Assembly: GCA_947623455.1 (NCBI GenBank)
Contig: OX392542.1
Span: 8,935,625-8,999,624 of the forward strand
DNA from: Mimachlamys varia
Taxonomy: Eukaryota; Mollusca; Bivalvia; Pectinida; Pectinidae
DNA: 64,000 bases
Reading direction: 5' to 3'
Of this stretch, positions 54,545-64,000 are shown piece by piece. The position numbers and the translations under genes are program-made. The first letter of the stretch is position 1, and every line of letters begins with the position of its first letter. The notes beneath the pieces are model-generated. The model was not told the DNA's origin. It saw only the letters and a program-made list of their open reading frames with translations, and did no database searches.

Positions 54545-55835
54545 AATGGGATGTGCATTTTGAACAACTCGAAAGATCTTTTGATCAATCTTAAACACCC
54601 CCTCCTAAAAAATGTTTTTTTCGATCAAAACATTTGATTTTTCCACCCTGTACACTACCATACCTCATACAAAATTGAAGGATCGTCTCCGATCTCTTGT
54701 TATGAGATCTTTCTTTTCCAAGAAAGGCGGACGACGATACAAATATATGGTAGTGAGCTATCTTGGAGCATACTTTGTCAAAAACACGAAAAAGCTAAGA
54801 GGAAATATAGTGAAGAAGATGTAGTAAGAATGATTGAATTCCTGGTCGACAACATTTTTGTTGAGTTCGGGGGAAATATTTTCCAGCAGACTGTTGGCAT
54901 TCCCATGGGAACAAACTGTGCCCCACTCTTAGCTGACTTGTTTTTGTTTTCATACGAGGCTGAATTTGTGGAGGAGCTAATCAGGACAGGTAACAAAAAC
55001 CTTGCCGAATCTTTTAATTTCACTTTCAGATATATCAACGATGTATTGTCTATAAACAACAAGAAGTTTGCTGACCTCGTCGATCGTATATACCCTTCTG
55101 AATTTGAAATAAAGGACAAAACAGACTCTTCTACATCAGCTGCTTACCGCGATCTGTACTTAAACTACAACCAACATGGACAGCTTACCACTAAGCTATA
55201 CGAAAAACATGATGTTTTCAATTTTCGATCGTTAGCTTTCCATTTCTTGATAGTAACATCCCTGCTTCTCCAACCTATGGTGTTTACATGTCGCAGTTGA
55301 TTTGGTATTCCAGGGTTTGCTCTAAATATCGGGATTTTCGTGATCGATGTCGACTGCTGACAAACAAATTAACAACACGAGGATTTGAGAGATGCAGGTT
55401 GATCAGAACTATGGGGAAGTTTTATGGTCGCCATCTTTGTCTCATTGGGAAATATTCTGTATCTTTAAGTGATATGAAGATGGACGTTTTTGAGTATGCT
55501 CATTAGTGTGTTTACTTGTTGTGATTGACAATGATACTCGGTTCTCATTTTGAGAACTTGATGTTTACTTTGATGTGACAAAGATTTACATTGCGGGTGT
55601 TGTCGATGAAGCAGAAGACGCTTACCCTTCCGGAACGCCTTTTCTTATTCTCTTGTACTTTTGCAAGGGTCTCCATGTTAATCTTTCCTTTGTTCATATT
55701 TTGCCACTGGTTTAATCGATTTTGCGTTTGGATTATGATTTTGTTAACGCTTCGGTATTCTCTTATTTATTTATCATTTGTACGCATTTTACTTTCAGTA
55801 ATTATTTCTATATATTGCAAACTAGACAAATAGAA
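54545..55835 (+). pseudogene. Penelope-like reverse transcriptase, longest copy, inactive
   Basis: It keeps TFDFSTLYTTIPHTKLKDRL, GGRRYKYMVV, then after a frameshift FLVDNIFVEFGG, QQTVGIPMGTNCAPLLADLF and FSYEAEFVEE. RYINDVLSINNKKFADLVDR follows, and after another shift QLIWYSRVCSKYRDF and FYGRHLCLIGKYSVSLSDMK. The catalytic YIDD is YIND here (Asp to Asn, about 55031), so it is dead even apart from the frameshifts. The 3' blocks CGATGAAGCAGAAGACGC and the CTTTTGCAAGGGTC block mark the family elsewhere in the window. Confidence 0.8.
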
Positions 55836-56420
55836 TTTTGCTGACCTTGTCGAACGTATTTACCTTCTGACATTGAGTTCAAGGCCACACGATACTTTTC
55901 TACATCAGCTGCTTTCCTCGATCTTTACTTAAGCTATGATCAGAATGAACAGATTACAACCAAGCTATAAGATAAACGTGACGATTTTAATGTTCCTTTC
56001 ATGATCTTTCCCTTTCTTGGTGGTAACATCCCTGCTTATCTTACTCATGATGTTAACATGTCGCTGTTAACTTTATTCTTGTGCTTGCTCTTGAGGCCGC
56101 TATTTTCATAATAAACATCGGCTGCTGATGTCACATACGACACAGGGACTTGAGAGGTATAGGTTGGTGAAGACTATGCCCATATTGCCGATATTGGTCA
56201 CATTGAGTGTTATCATGTATCCTTGTATAATATGAAGGTGTACTTTCTTTAATATGATCATTAGTATGCCTGTTTGCTGGGGTTGTGAATTTTGATTGCT
56301 GACATTTTCTTTGTTTTTGCAAGTGTTTTGGATAAAGTAGAAGACGCATACTGTTCTGGAACACCTGGTCATATTACCTTTTCAATGTTTTGCATGGAAG
56401 TTGATTCTGCTCCGCATTCT
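55836..56420 (+). pseudogene. Second Penelope-like 3' relic, tandem to the first
   Basis: The RT downstream region and 3' part repeat again directly after the preceding copy (GCTGACCTTGTCGAACGTAT, CTACATCAGCTGCTTTCC, AAGTAGAAGACGCATAC, GGAACACCTGGTCATATT). It is more diverged than the first, with many small deletions. Confidence 0.7.
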
Positions 56421-56879
56421 GTCCCTCATTAGTGTATTCAAAAAAAGAATACATTGTTGCAAGTTATACATGACGTCACAATGTACTGCGGGTAGGTTTG
56501 TACTGGCTGACATGTAGACTTATTTTGTTGTTTTTTAAACGTTTGCGATGACTGTGTTAAGTTTAGATTGAGATAATATAGTATAATATCAAACAATACC
56601 AGATATTAATTTAGTTTTATGAAATACAATAAGTTTCGCGTTAGCCATCAATTTTCATTCTGTTGGTCCAGTCGTGATCGGCCGCCTTAAGATCAAATTG
56701 CACTGTACAATATAAACCTTCATAAAAACCTACCAACTTGTAAGAATATCCTAAGACGTACAATAAGATCTGCTTCATCTAAGAAAACTATTTACATACG
56801 ATTAGTTACAGGAATTACGGTCGATCGGGATGCGTCTATATGTAACTTTCAAATACTGTTGCCAAGGAGTATAAAGAAA

Positions 56880-57295
56880 ACACGGGTGAGTTCCAAAGTT
56901 GTGAGCAGCATTAACACACATACGATAAAATAGGCCAGCGCACCCTTTTCGCTATATATAAGATAAAATTTGATACATCAATGGAAACTGCAATTGAAAA
57001 AATGAACGGGATGTGTTGGAGCAGTTTAAAAAATCCCGGGTTAGCGTGAAATGTTCAGTTTATTGGGTGACTTATGTATCATAATCGGGAAACTGGTTGA
57101 CTGTTTGATTATTATTATTTTTTTTTTTTTTTTTGCTGATCTCAAGTGAGTTAAAACTGCTCCAACATTTGGTTGTGATTTACTTTTGATTATTTACAAA
57201 TGTAAATCGTACTCGGGTTTTTTAATTTACGGGAAAATGGTGCGCTATGAGATTTTTATGAGTCGTGTTAATGCTGCTCCATTTTGAGGTCACGT
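56880..57295. repeat. Foldback (MITE-like) element, ~410 bp
   Basis: Paired blocks in inverse order: GAGCAGCATTAACAC (left) with GTGTTAATGCTGCTC (right); CAGCGCACCCTTTTC with GAAAATGGTGCGCTA; TGTTGGAGCAGTTT with AAACTGCTCCAACA. The arms are imperfect and separated by a T-run. No coding content. Confidence 0.7.
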
Positions 57296-57444
57296 GACTT
57301 GCTGACAGGAACAACAGTAACTGCGGCATACAGCCAAGACTGGTCTTTAACAACCAAATTTCAGGACAAGATGAGTGTAAGGACTAAAATTGGTAGTTTA
57401 ATTGGGGAAATATTAGTTTATTCGAAAATGACACCCATGCGAAA

Positions 57445-57530
57445 ATTTTCTTTTGTTCATATTTTGCCCGTAGTTTAATTAATTTTAAGTTCGGATTGAT
57501 TATGTTGACGCTTCGGACATGTCTGAGTTT
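57445..57530 (+). mobile_element. Penelope-like 3' terminal scrap
   Basis: TTCTTTTGTTCATATTTTGC, AATTTTAAGTTCGGATT and TTGACGCTTCGG, the terminal blocks of the family, about 85 bp. Confidence 0.5.
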
Positions 57531-57639
57531 TTAAACGTTAAATACAGTAGTTTCCATAGCAGATATAATACCTTCATAAAATATTCACGATTGGCAAATA
57601 TTTAATGTCATTTGTAAATGTTTAAATTTCATTAACAAG

Positions 57640-57960
57640 TATTTTTACAAGTGTATGATGGGATCACTGAAAATTCCATACCGTTTCTTTCCAATCTACA
57701 AGAAGATTTTAAATTGAAATATATGACTGGAACACTGAACATTCAATGTTGATTGTTCATAGTTTTATCTAGTTTTAGTGAAGATTTTCAAGTATATAAC
57801 TGGAACACTGAGCATTCCAGATTATTTGTATCTAATCTTCAAGTAGATACTCAAGTGCATGACTGGAGCACTGAACATGTCTTAAGTGCACGACTGGAAC
57901 TGGAATACTGAACATTCCATGTTAAATGTTCACATTTCTTATTTGATCTACAAGTAGATG
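57640..57960 (+). repeat. ~70 bp degenerate satellite, short array
   Basis: GGAACACTGAACATTCCAT-like cores recur near 57660, 57729, 57800, 57863 and 57900, with ATCTACAAGTAGAT-like linkers. It is the same family as 62240-63780 but in opposite orientation. Confidence 0.75.
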
Positions 57961-58374
57961 TTTGATGGTATGACTTAAATACTTAATAAAACATGTTATA
58001 TGCATATATTTACATTCTGATTGTTTCTTCCCTATCTTAATATACCAACTGAATACAACAAACACTAGACTATGAATACAGCCCGAATACAGTATGAATT
58101 TATCCATTCATGTGAATTACTTATGACATGATATATTAGTCTTGTTCAATGCGAGTATTGCCGCTCCGCTTCGGATAGTATGGGGAACGGCCCGCGTCTA
58201 ACACTCAAATGACTACGGTAGGTAAATTATTGGGGCCAATTTCACTTATATCATGTCTGTTCTGCCTTTTTCTTTTATAGGGACGCGCAATAACAAACGC
58301 AGTTAATTAACAAGTTGTTCAAGAAATTATAAATTGAATTAAACAATTGTTCAAAAGTAAAAATGTTAACATAT

Positions 58375-58526
58375 GGTTTGAACAGTGTTTTTATTTCCAT
58401 GCCGGTATGAATATAAATCGGTTACACCCATATTGACCATGAAGCTCTAGCCGACTTCATGTAATATGGATGTAACCGCTTTTCATTCATACCGGCATGA
58501 CAATTTAAACAACGCCGTTCAACCCC
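58375..58526. repeat. Foldback MITE, ~152 bp
   Basis: Two arms of about 70 bases (58375-58444 and 58455-58526) are about 80% complementary, with CATGCCGGTATGAAT / ATTCATACCGGCATG at their heart and a 10-base loop. No coding content. Confidence 0.85.
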
Positions 58527-58786
58527 TTTTTGTTTTATTTTACCTTTTCGTGCAATCATACTTTTATATTTACAGTCTACACTGACATTCACTCGATAAC
58601 CGTTGTTCCACTGACTATCATTATCACCTCATAACTGTAGTCAAACACGTGCCAAAAGTCACCAACAATAAACGTGGGTGGAGCTAACTACGATTTATGC
58701 AAATCTCATGCTGTTATATTTATTGAACCATTCTCACGTTTATTAGTTTTGAAATGAAATTTGTGCCCGAAGATGGGATTATAATG

Positions 58787-58993
58787 AATAAAATAGTTAC
58801 GAACATTTCACAGAAAGATACTGTAAATACTAGGATAAACTTTCTATTTTGTTTGGGTTATCGGGGATAACTACAATGAAAAACGGATAAATTATACATA
58901 ACCGGTTATGAATTTACCCGTGTTCCATTGTAGAAAGTTTATTTTTATATTTAGAGTATCTTTCTGTGAAATGTTCGTAACTATTTTTTTTTT
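58787..58993. repeat. Foldback MITE, ~207 bp, hairpin to the centre
   Basis: Outer arms (AGTTACGAACATTTCACAGA.. and its inverse) are nearly perfect over about 60 bases. Inner arms (AAAACGGATAAATT / AATTTACCCGTGTT) continue to a centre at ATAACCGGTTAT near 58902. The whole element is one long hairpin. Confidence 0.88.
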
Positions 58994-60410
58994 TTATAAT
59001 AAATAATTAATAATGAATTGGTTATTATCAAATGCATTCCTTATATATGTAATTTAATTACATTACAAGATTAAACAGTCCTACTCCAGATGAACATATC
59101 TATTTTCCTAATAATGATATTGCTGTTTTTTGTTTATGAATGGCGCATTGACCTCTCCATTACGCAATCACAATCCATGTTTCAAATTTGTCGCGTACCG
59201 TGACTACACGTACTATGACCTAACAATGACGGTAGCTAGAGAAAGGCCACCATGGCAGTCCCAGTTCACAAAGAGAAACTCTGGAACAACTTATCCCCTA
59301 ATTATCTGTAACAACTTATGATTGATGAAACTGGATGACACAGTTGTTAAAAGAGTTTGAAATAAAACGAGACGACATGTTTTGGGTGATGGAAATGTTA
59401 CGCCATGCGATGGTCGGTTTGTGATCGTGTTCCTTGATGAGGTTTCAGCAGGAGGAGTGCGGAATACAACTCGTTGAGCTTCATTAAGAGCAGTAGCCAG
59501 ATGTAGGCCTATATCCATGATACCACGAATCTCATTTTGGTCTCCTATGTAAAACGACATGTAAGTGGGACATTGCAGCAATGTAACACAAAACACAGAC
59601 GATACTTGTATGTAAAAAGTAGTACTTTGTGTATGACATCCTCAAACCATGTCCTTTATTTTTCGGTGTATCACCTGATAGACTTAATTAATAAACCAAT
59701 GAAAAAAACGTGTTTAAAACAAAATCAGATTATTTAGAAATGTGACAAAGCCAAAATTAGAAGGGTGTAGGTAATGGTGTAAACGGATGGTTAGCAGCCT
59801 TCATTTATTAAGAATATTTATTTATATACGCAAGTTATTTAGTAGTAATAACTTGCATTATTATCAATACCATATTTCTCTGGCCTTTTAGAGGTCTCCA
59901 CCTCTTCCTGTTATATCACAATGATAAGAACTGGATGAGCAGCTGATTTAGAGCGAACCTATAGGAAATGGAATATTCAAATACTGTCAAATGAGTTTTA
60001 TTTCAAAACTTATTTAGAAATTATTTTGAAAATACAATTCTAGCAGTGTACATTGGGCATTAATCATTTCAAATATGCATATGTTTGTACACTGTGCTTG
60101 TGTGTAGATTTGAAACCACAACTACATTATATTCAGACTTTAATTTAAATTTCATGTACAGTGTATCAGAGTCAGACAGTATGCTGCGACTTACTGTAGT
60201 TAGTCGTACTGTAATATTATTTCATTACCTTATCACAACCTGGGATATTCACCAGTATCATGGACATTGCCATCTCATCGTCAGCACCTAGATTTGTCAC
60301 TTTCACTTTCACTTTCAGTGTCGGATTTCTGTATTGATGGAGTTTTTGTAACATATGTGCTGACCTGGGTTGATTTGACTGCTTGACGTTATTATAAGAA
60401 ACTCATTCAG
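58994..60410. other. No recognised gene
   Basis: Open frames at 59130-59321 (+) and 59291-59596 (-) have no motif I know. The minus frame contains GDQNEIRGIMDIGLHLATAL, which reads like protein, but no splice or start evidence supports it. Confidence 0.35.
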
Positions 60411-60665
60411 GATACTGGATGGTTTAAGTTGCTGTACCGTCAACAAAAAATTCTTGAGCAACGTCTGCGCCGTCAGGTATTCGAAATTCTCTCTGCAATC
60501 AGCGCTAACCGCATCTTCCTCAACTCGGATTCCTTAAATTTTGAGGGTAATGGGGAGAACTTGATGTCTGTCATGAAGGCATACATGCCCCTTTTGCGAT
60601 TAGTAAAGTTGGTAGAGCATCAACAGGTTTCAAAACGACATAATTTCCTGATGTCGTCAATGTAA
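60411..60665 (+). CDS. Unrecognised possible 3' terminal exon
   Basis: After a CATTCAG acceptor-like site, the frame reads DTGWFKLLYRQQKILEQRL, RRQVFEILSAISANRIFLNS, NGENLMSVMKAYMPLLRLV and ends at TAA-less TGA-free open sequence closing with a stop at about 60663-60665. It is amphipathic, helix-rich and open for 85 codons in AT-rich DNA. I do not recognise the family. It could be the last exon of a gene whose other exons I cannot see, or a transposon remnant. Confidence 0.3.
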   Translation, partial: DTGWFKLLYRQQKILEQRLRRQVFEILSAISANRIFLNSDSLNFEGNGENLMSVMKAYMPLLRLVKLVEHQQVSKRHNFLMSSM

Positions 60666-61084
60666 CCATCCTAGACCGGAAGTAGGGTACGAGGACATTT
60701 TTGCAAAATCACGTGACTAAGGTCATATGTAAACTGGTAAACCGGCCGGAAAACGGTAGCTCTAAAATCAGCTAAAGGAAGATAAAAAATATTTAATTAC
60801 TGACATACGTGACCGAGGAAACCTTTTTGGTATCAATTTCATTGATTTATTGAGTCAGGTGCAGAATTAAATCTATAACAGGATATTTCCTTATATATAC
60901 TTGTTCTGTAAAAACAAATTATTAATAAGTTATTTTTGTTGATTGTCAAATAAATAAAATGTCGATCGAAAAATAATCAAAATTCACAAACAAACAGGAC
61001 AAAAATAATATTGATTTACAAAAACTGCCATTTCAATCTTAAAAAGGTTGAAAATAACGCAAGAAAGTAAACCTGAACAATCCT

Positions 61085-61905
61085 GATCAGTTGAAGAAGA
61101 AAAAATCAGAGTATACAACAGCGTCAACGACATCATTATCAGATATAAAAAATAAATCAAACTAGATACAAAATATAAACAAAGGAAACATTTAAATGGA
61201 TACCTCGTAAAAGTACAAGAAAATAAAACCAGATGTTCCGATATAGAAAGCATCTTCTGCTTCATCGACGACACCCGCCATGCAAATCTTGGTCATATCC
61301 AAATAAACATCAATCCTCAAAATGAGAACCGGGTTATCATAGTAATTAACGTCCATATTCATATCCCACAAAGATACAGAATATTACTAGATGACATCAA
61401 GATGGCGACCATAAAACTTGCCCATTGTTTCCATCAACCTGCATCTCTCGAATCCCTGTGCTGTAAGTTTGTTCGTCAGCCGCTGACATCTATCACGAAA
61501 ATCTCGATATTCAAAACAAGCCCTAGAATAACGAATCAACTGCGACATGTAAACAACATAGGATGGAGAAGCAGGGATGTTACTATCAAGACAGGGACCA
61601 TTCACGACCGGTAAATCGAAATCGGGGCGTTTATCTTACATCTAGGTAGTCAGCTAATATAGGAGAGCCTGTTGTGTCTTTAACCTCAAGTTTAGTGGAG
61701 TATTTACAATCGACTAGGTCAGCAAACTTCTTGTTGTTTATAGACAACACATCATCGATATACCTGAAAATGAAATTGAAAGATTTGGCAATGGTTTTTT
61801 ACCCGTCCTGATTATCCCTTCGACAAATTCAGTCTCGTATGAAAACAAAAACAAGTCAGCCAAAAGTAGGGCAAAGTTAGCTCCCATTGGAATGCAATGA
61901 TGAAA
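61085..61905 (-). pseudogene. Penelope-like element relic, 3' half
   Basis: On the minus strand it keeps the PMGANFALLLADLFLFSYET block, the YIDDVLSINN coding block (about 61735-61765), the NIPASPSYVVYMSQLIRYSR block, FYGRHLDVI and the full 3' untranslated landmarks down to 61085. It contains frameshifts and a deletion near 61630. Confidence 0.78.
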
Positions 61906-62239
61906 TATGTGAAACGATGTGATTAACATATTTAATGAACGCAATATTGCATCAGCATTATTTTAAAGTTTTCCCTTTCTCTTAAACGTAAGAACGCACA
62001 CAAACTTAATACGCAGATATTTCAGTGGCGTTAGACTGTTTTGTGATATCATGTTTGCAGTATAAAAAGTCGTGGAAAATACAAGGGGATTATTATGTAT
62101 ATAATGCCAATAATAACTAAGACTGCTATTGACGCTCACCTATACTAAATACAAACATATGAAGAGGTTGATACAGCAAGTAAAGTGATGCTAGTTTTTA
62201 GAGCCTAATGTAATGTACTTTATATTTACGTTATTAAAA

Positions 62240-63780
62240 TCATACACATGACAAGAACATTTCAGCTTTCAATTCTTACCTTTTTAGGTGCATTTGAAAC
62301 ATGTATGAATGCCATTGAACATTCAATGTTCAAGGCTTAAATTATAATATTTTGAATCATCATGTAAACATGACTCTAAATGTTTACTGTTCTAGATTCT
62401 ACCCGTGATGCTTCTAATATATTTGTAAATATACCTGGAAATATTTGTTTACCAAATGACATGGATTGCTTAGTGTTGGAGTCTTAAACGTTTTAATCAA
62501 CATTTAGATCAAGTTAAATAATTCACAAATGCACAGTTCATGTCATTCACCTGTAGCTCTACTTGTAGATGGAATGACATGGAACGCTCCTGTCATACTC
62601 TTGACATTCTACTTGAAGATTGAATAAAAACATGTAAAACAGACATGGAATACTCAGTATTCGAGAGTGTAATGAAAACATTTGTACAAATGAATGGAAT
62701 ACAGTATAACACGATAATTCGTGGATTCTCTTTCCTTTGTTCTATAAAACCATATGGATAATTATTTATTTTACACAACCAACATATGTTTTTATGTGAC
62801 GTTTCGATGACTAGTACGAAATGTACCCTGTAACCTTCATCAGACTAGATTAACATCACATTAAACATATTTTGGTTGTGTAAAATAATCTTGACATAAA
62901 TCATACTTTCTATCCTGAAAAAAATATTTACAAACATATGGATAATTGCGTGGTTCAGCGTTCATGGGTACCCGTATATTTAGCATAAGGTATCACTAAC
63001 AATTATATCATTCAAATTGATGTTTATATTTTCGTGGTTTAGCAGCATTCACAAAAAAAAATAAGAAAATAAAATAAAATAAAAAATTAATAATAAAATG
63101 AATGTTTATACACAACGAATAATTCATGTTATACAGTATTCAGTGTTCCGTTCCAGTCATACACATGTAAATCAACTTGTAGATTATTTAAGAGTACAAA
63201 TAATATGGATAATACAATAGTCCAGTATTACACAGGTAAATATATTTGTAGATTAAATTAAGACATATGCGAATGACATGGATGGACATGCACTTGAAAA
63301 AATCTTCTTGGAGATTAAAGGAAACATTGTACAAATGAAACAGAATGTTCAGCATTCCTATCAAACACTTGAAAAACTACTTGTAAATCAGATTCAAATA
63401 TATACAAATAACACGAATTGCTCAATGTTCGAGTAATACACTTTAAAATATTCGTGTACATTATATAGAAATATGTACACATGACATGGAATGGTCAGTG
63501 TTCTAATCACACACTTGAAAATTTACATGGGTATTAAATACATAAATGTGCAAATAATATGGAATACTCAGTGTCAAAATAATACATGTGACACTTTTCT
63601 TTCAGATTAAATACAAACATGTGCAAATGACATGGAATGCTCTGTGTTCCAGTCTTGCACTTAAAATTCTACATTTAGATTAAACAAAATAATGGACCCC
63701 ACATAAACTTGACCCCACATAAACTTGACATAGAGTGTTCAATATTCCAGTCATATACTAGACATTTACTCGTGGATTAG
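62240..63780 (-). repeat. ~70 bp degenerate satellite, long array
   Basis: Cores of the type GACATGGAATGCTCAGTGTTCC followed by AGTC.TACACTTGAAA and a TAGATTAAA linker recur about every 62-88 bases (for example near 63340, 63412, 63490, 63560, 63630 and 63718). It is interrupted at 62768-62888 by a foldback. The orientation is opposite to 57640-57960. Confidence 0.75.
62768..62888. repeat. Foldback MITE within the satellite, ~121 bp
   Basis: TTTTACACAACCAACATATG.. pairs with CATATTTTGGTTGTGTAAAA over about 36 bases. The loop contains GTTTCGATGACTAGTACGAA and a TTCATCAGACTAG block. Confidence 0.8.
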
Positions 63781-63789
63781 ATAAATAGA

Positions 63790-63963
63790 GGTTACACTAC
63801 GAGTGGTTGTTGGGTAGAGAATATATTTCACTAGAGTTGATTATTTTTTTTTTAACAAAATACAAAAAGACACGAGCTTCATTGAGTGTCTGTTGGAACT
63901 TTTAAAAAATAATTAACGAGAGCGAAATAAATTCCATATCCAATAACCACGAGTCGTGTGACC
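63790..63963. repeat. Foldback MITE, ~174 bp
   Basis: Arms of about 47 bases: GGTTACACTACGAGTGGTTG.. at the left and CAATAACCACGAGTCGTGTG.. at the right, imperfectly complementary and continuing through a GAATATATTTC / GAAATAAATTC block. AT-rich loop. Confidence 0.8.
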
Positions 63964-64000
63964 TGTTTCTCCCACAATAATATTAAGTCGCAGTGGCAGT

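Noticed and set aside
59291..59596. A 101-codon minus frame with protein-like segments
   Set aside because: No recognised motif, splice signal or neighbour. Kept only as a remark in the feature list.
62800..62860. Hammerhead-ribozyme-like pair CTGATGA and GAAAC on the minus strand
   Set aside because: The bases between the two cores do not form the required stem II, and the closing pair next to GAAA is wrong. The strings lie in the loop of a foldback repeat.

Overview
The window is animal nuclear DNA, AT-rich and crowded with repeats. It is most likely from a bivalve mollusc. The evidence is the pearl/Helentron-like elements with ~145 bp satellite cores, a Gmr1-type LTR retrotransposon, many relics of one Penelope-like family, CR1/L2 and L1/Tx1-type LINEs, a tRNA-derived SINE and several foldback MITEs. 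The species cannot be named from the sequence alone. No prokaryotic features, CRISPR arrays, rRNA or tRNA genes were seen.

One host gene dominates. On the + strand, from about 19.3 to 51.4 kb, sixteen exons can be joined in phase, all with GT-AG boundaries. They give a predicted 1,428-residue protein: four ankyrin modules, a Roc GTPase domain (P-loop, DxxG and SHLD motifs), a COR domain and two C-terminal death-fold domains. This is a ROCO-family protein without a kinase, plausibly a GTP-gated scaffold in cell-death or innate-immune signalling. All exons from the first ankyrin exon to the switch-II exon are phase 1-1, so any of them could be skipped without breaking the frame. Three very short acidic exons extend the Roc domain between the G1 and G3 motifs. 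The first exon (TATA box plus four codons) and the exon H/I boundary are the least certain parts.

Layout. 0-1.3 kb: no gene seen. 1.3-7.6 kb: a pearl/Helentron-like element with a long 145 bp satellite. 7.8-16.7 kb: a LINE on the - strand with ORF1 (zinc knuckles), an unusual 491-codon middle ORF with about 29 nine-residue Cys-rich repeats, and ORF2 (endonuclease plus reverse transcriptase). A second pearl-like element sits inside ORF2, and its removal leaves the ORF2 frame intact. 16.7-23.8 kb: repeat scraps, the proposed promoter and first exon, and a 1.5 kb element flanked by TTAA. 23.8-37.4 kb: the ankyrin and Roc exons, with a Penelope-like relic, SINEs, a solo LTR and satellite-like repeats in the introns. 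38.9-46.1 kb: a nearly intact 7.2 kb LTR retrotransposon lying antisense in an intron, with the order protease-integrase-RT-RNase H, a tRNA-Leu primer site, 1,256 bp LTRs that differ at about seven sites, and a CACCC target duplication. 46-47.7 kb: a minisatellite and a 5'-truncated LINE. 47.8-51.4 kb: COR and death exons. 51.4-64 kb: a broken partial duplicate of the last exon, a CR1/L2 LINE tail, Penelope-like relics, foldbacks and a ~70 bp degenerate satellite in two opposed arrays.

Mobile elements account for most long open frames in the window. The host gene is visible only by joining short exons.
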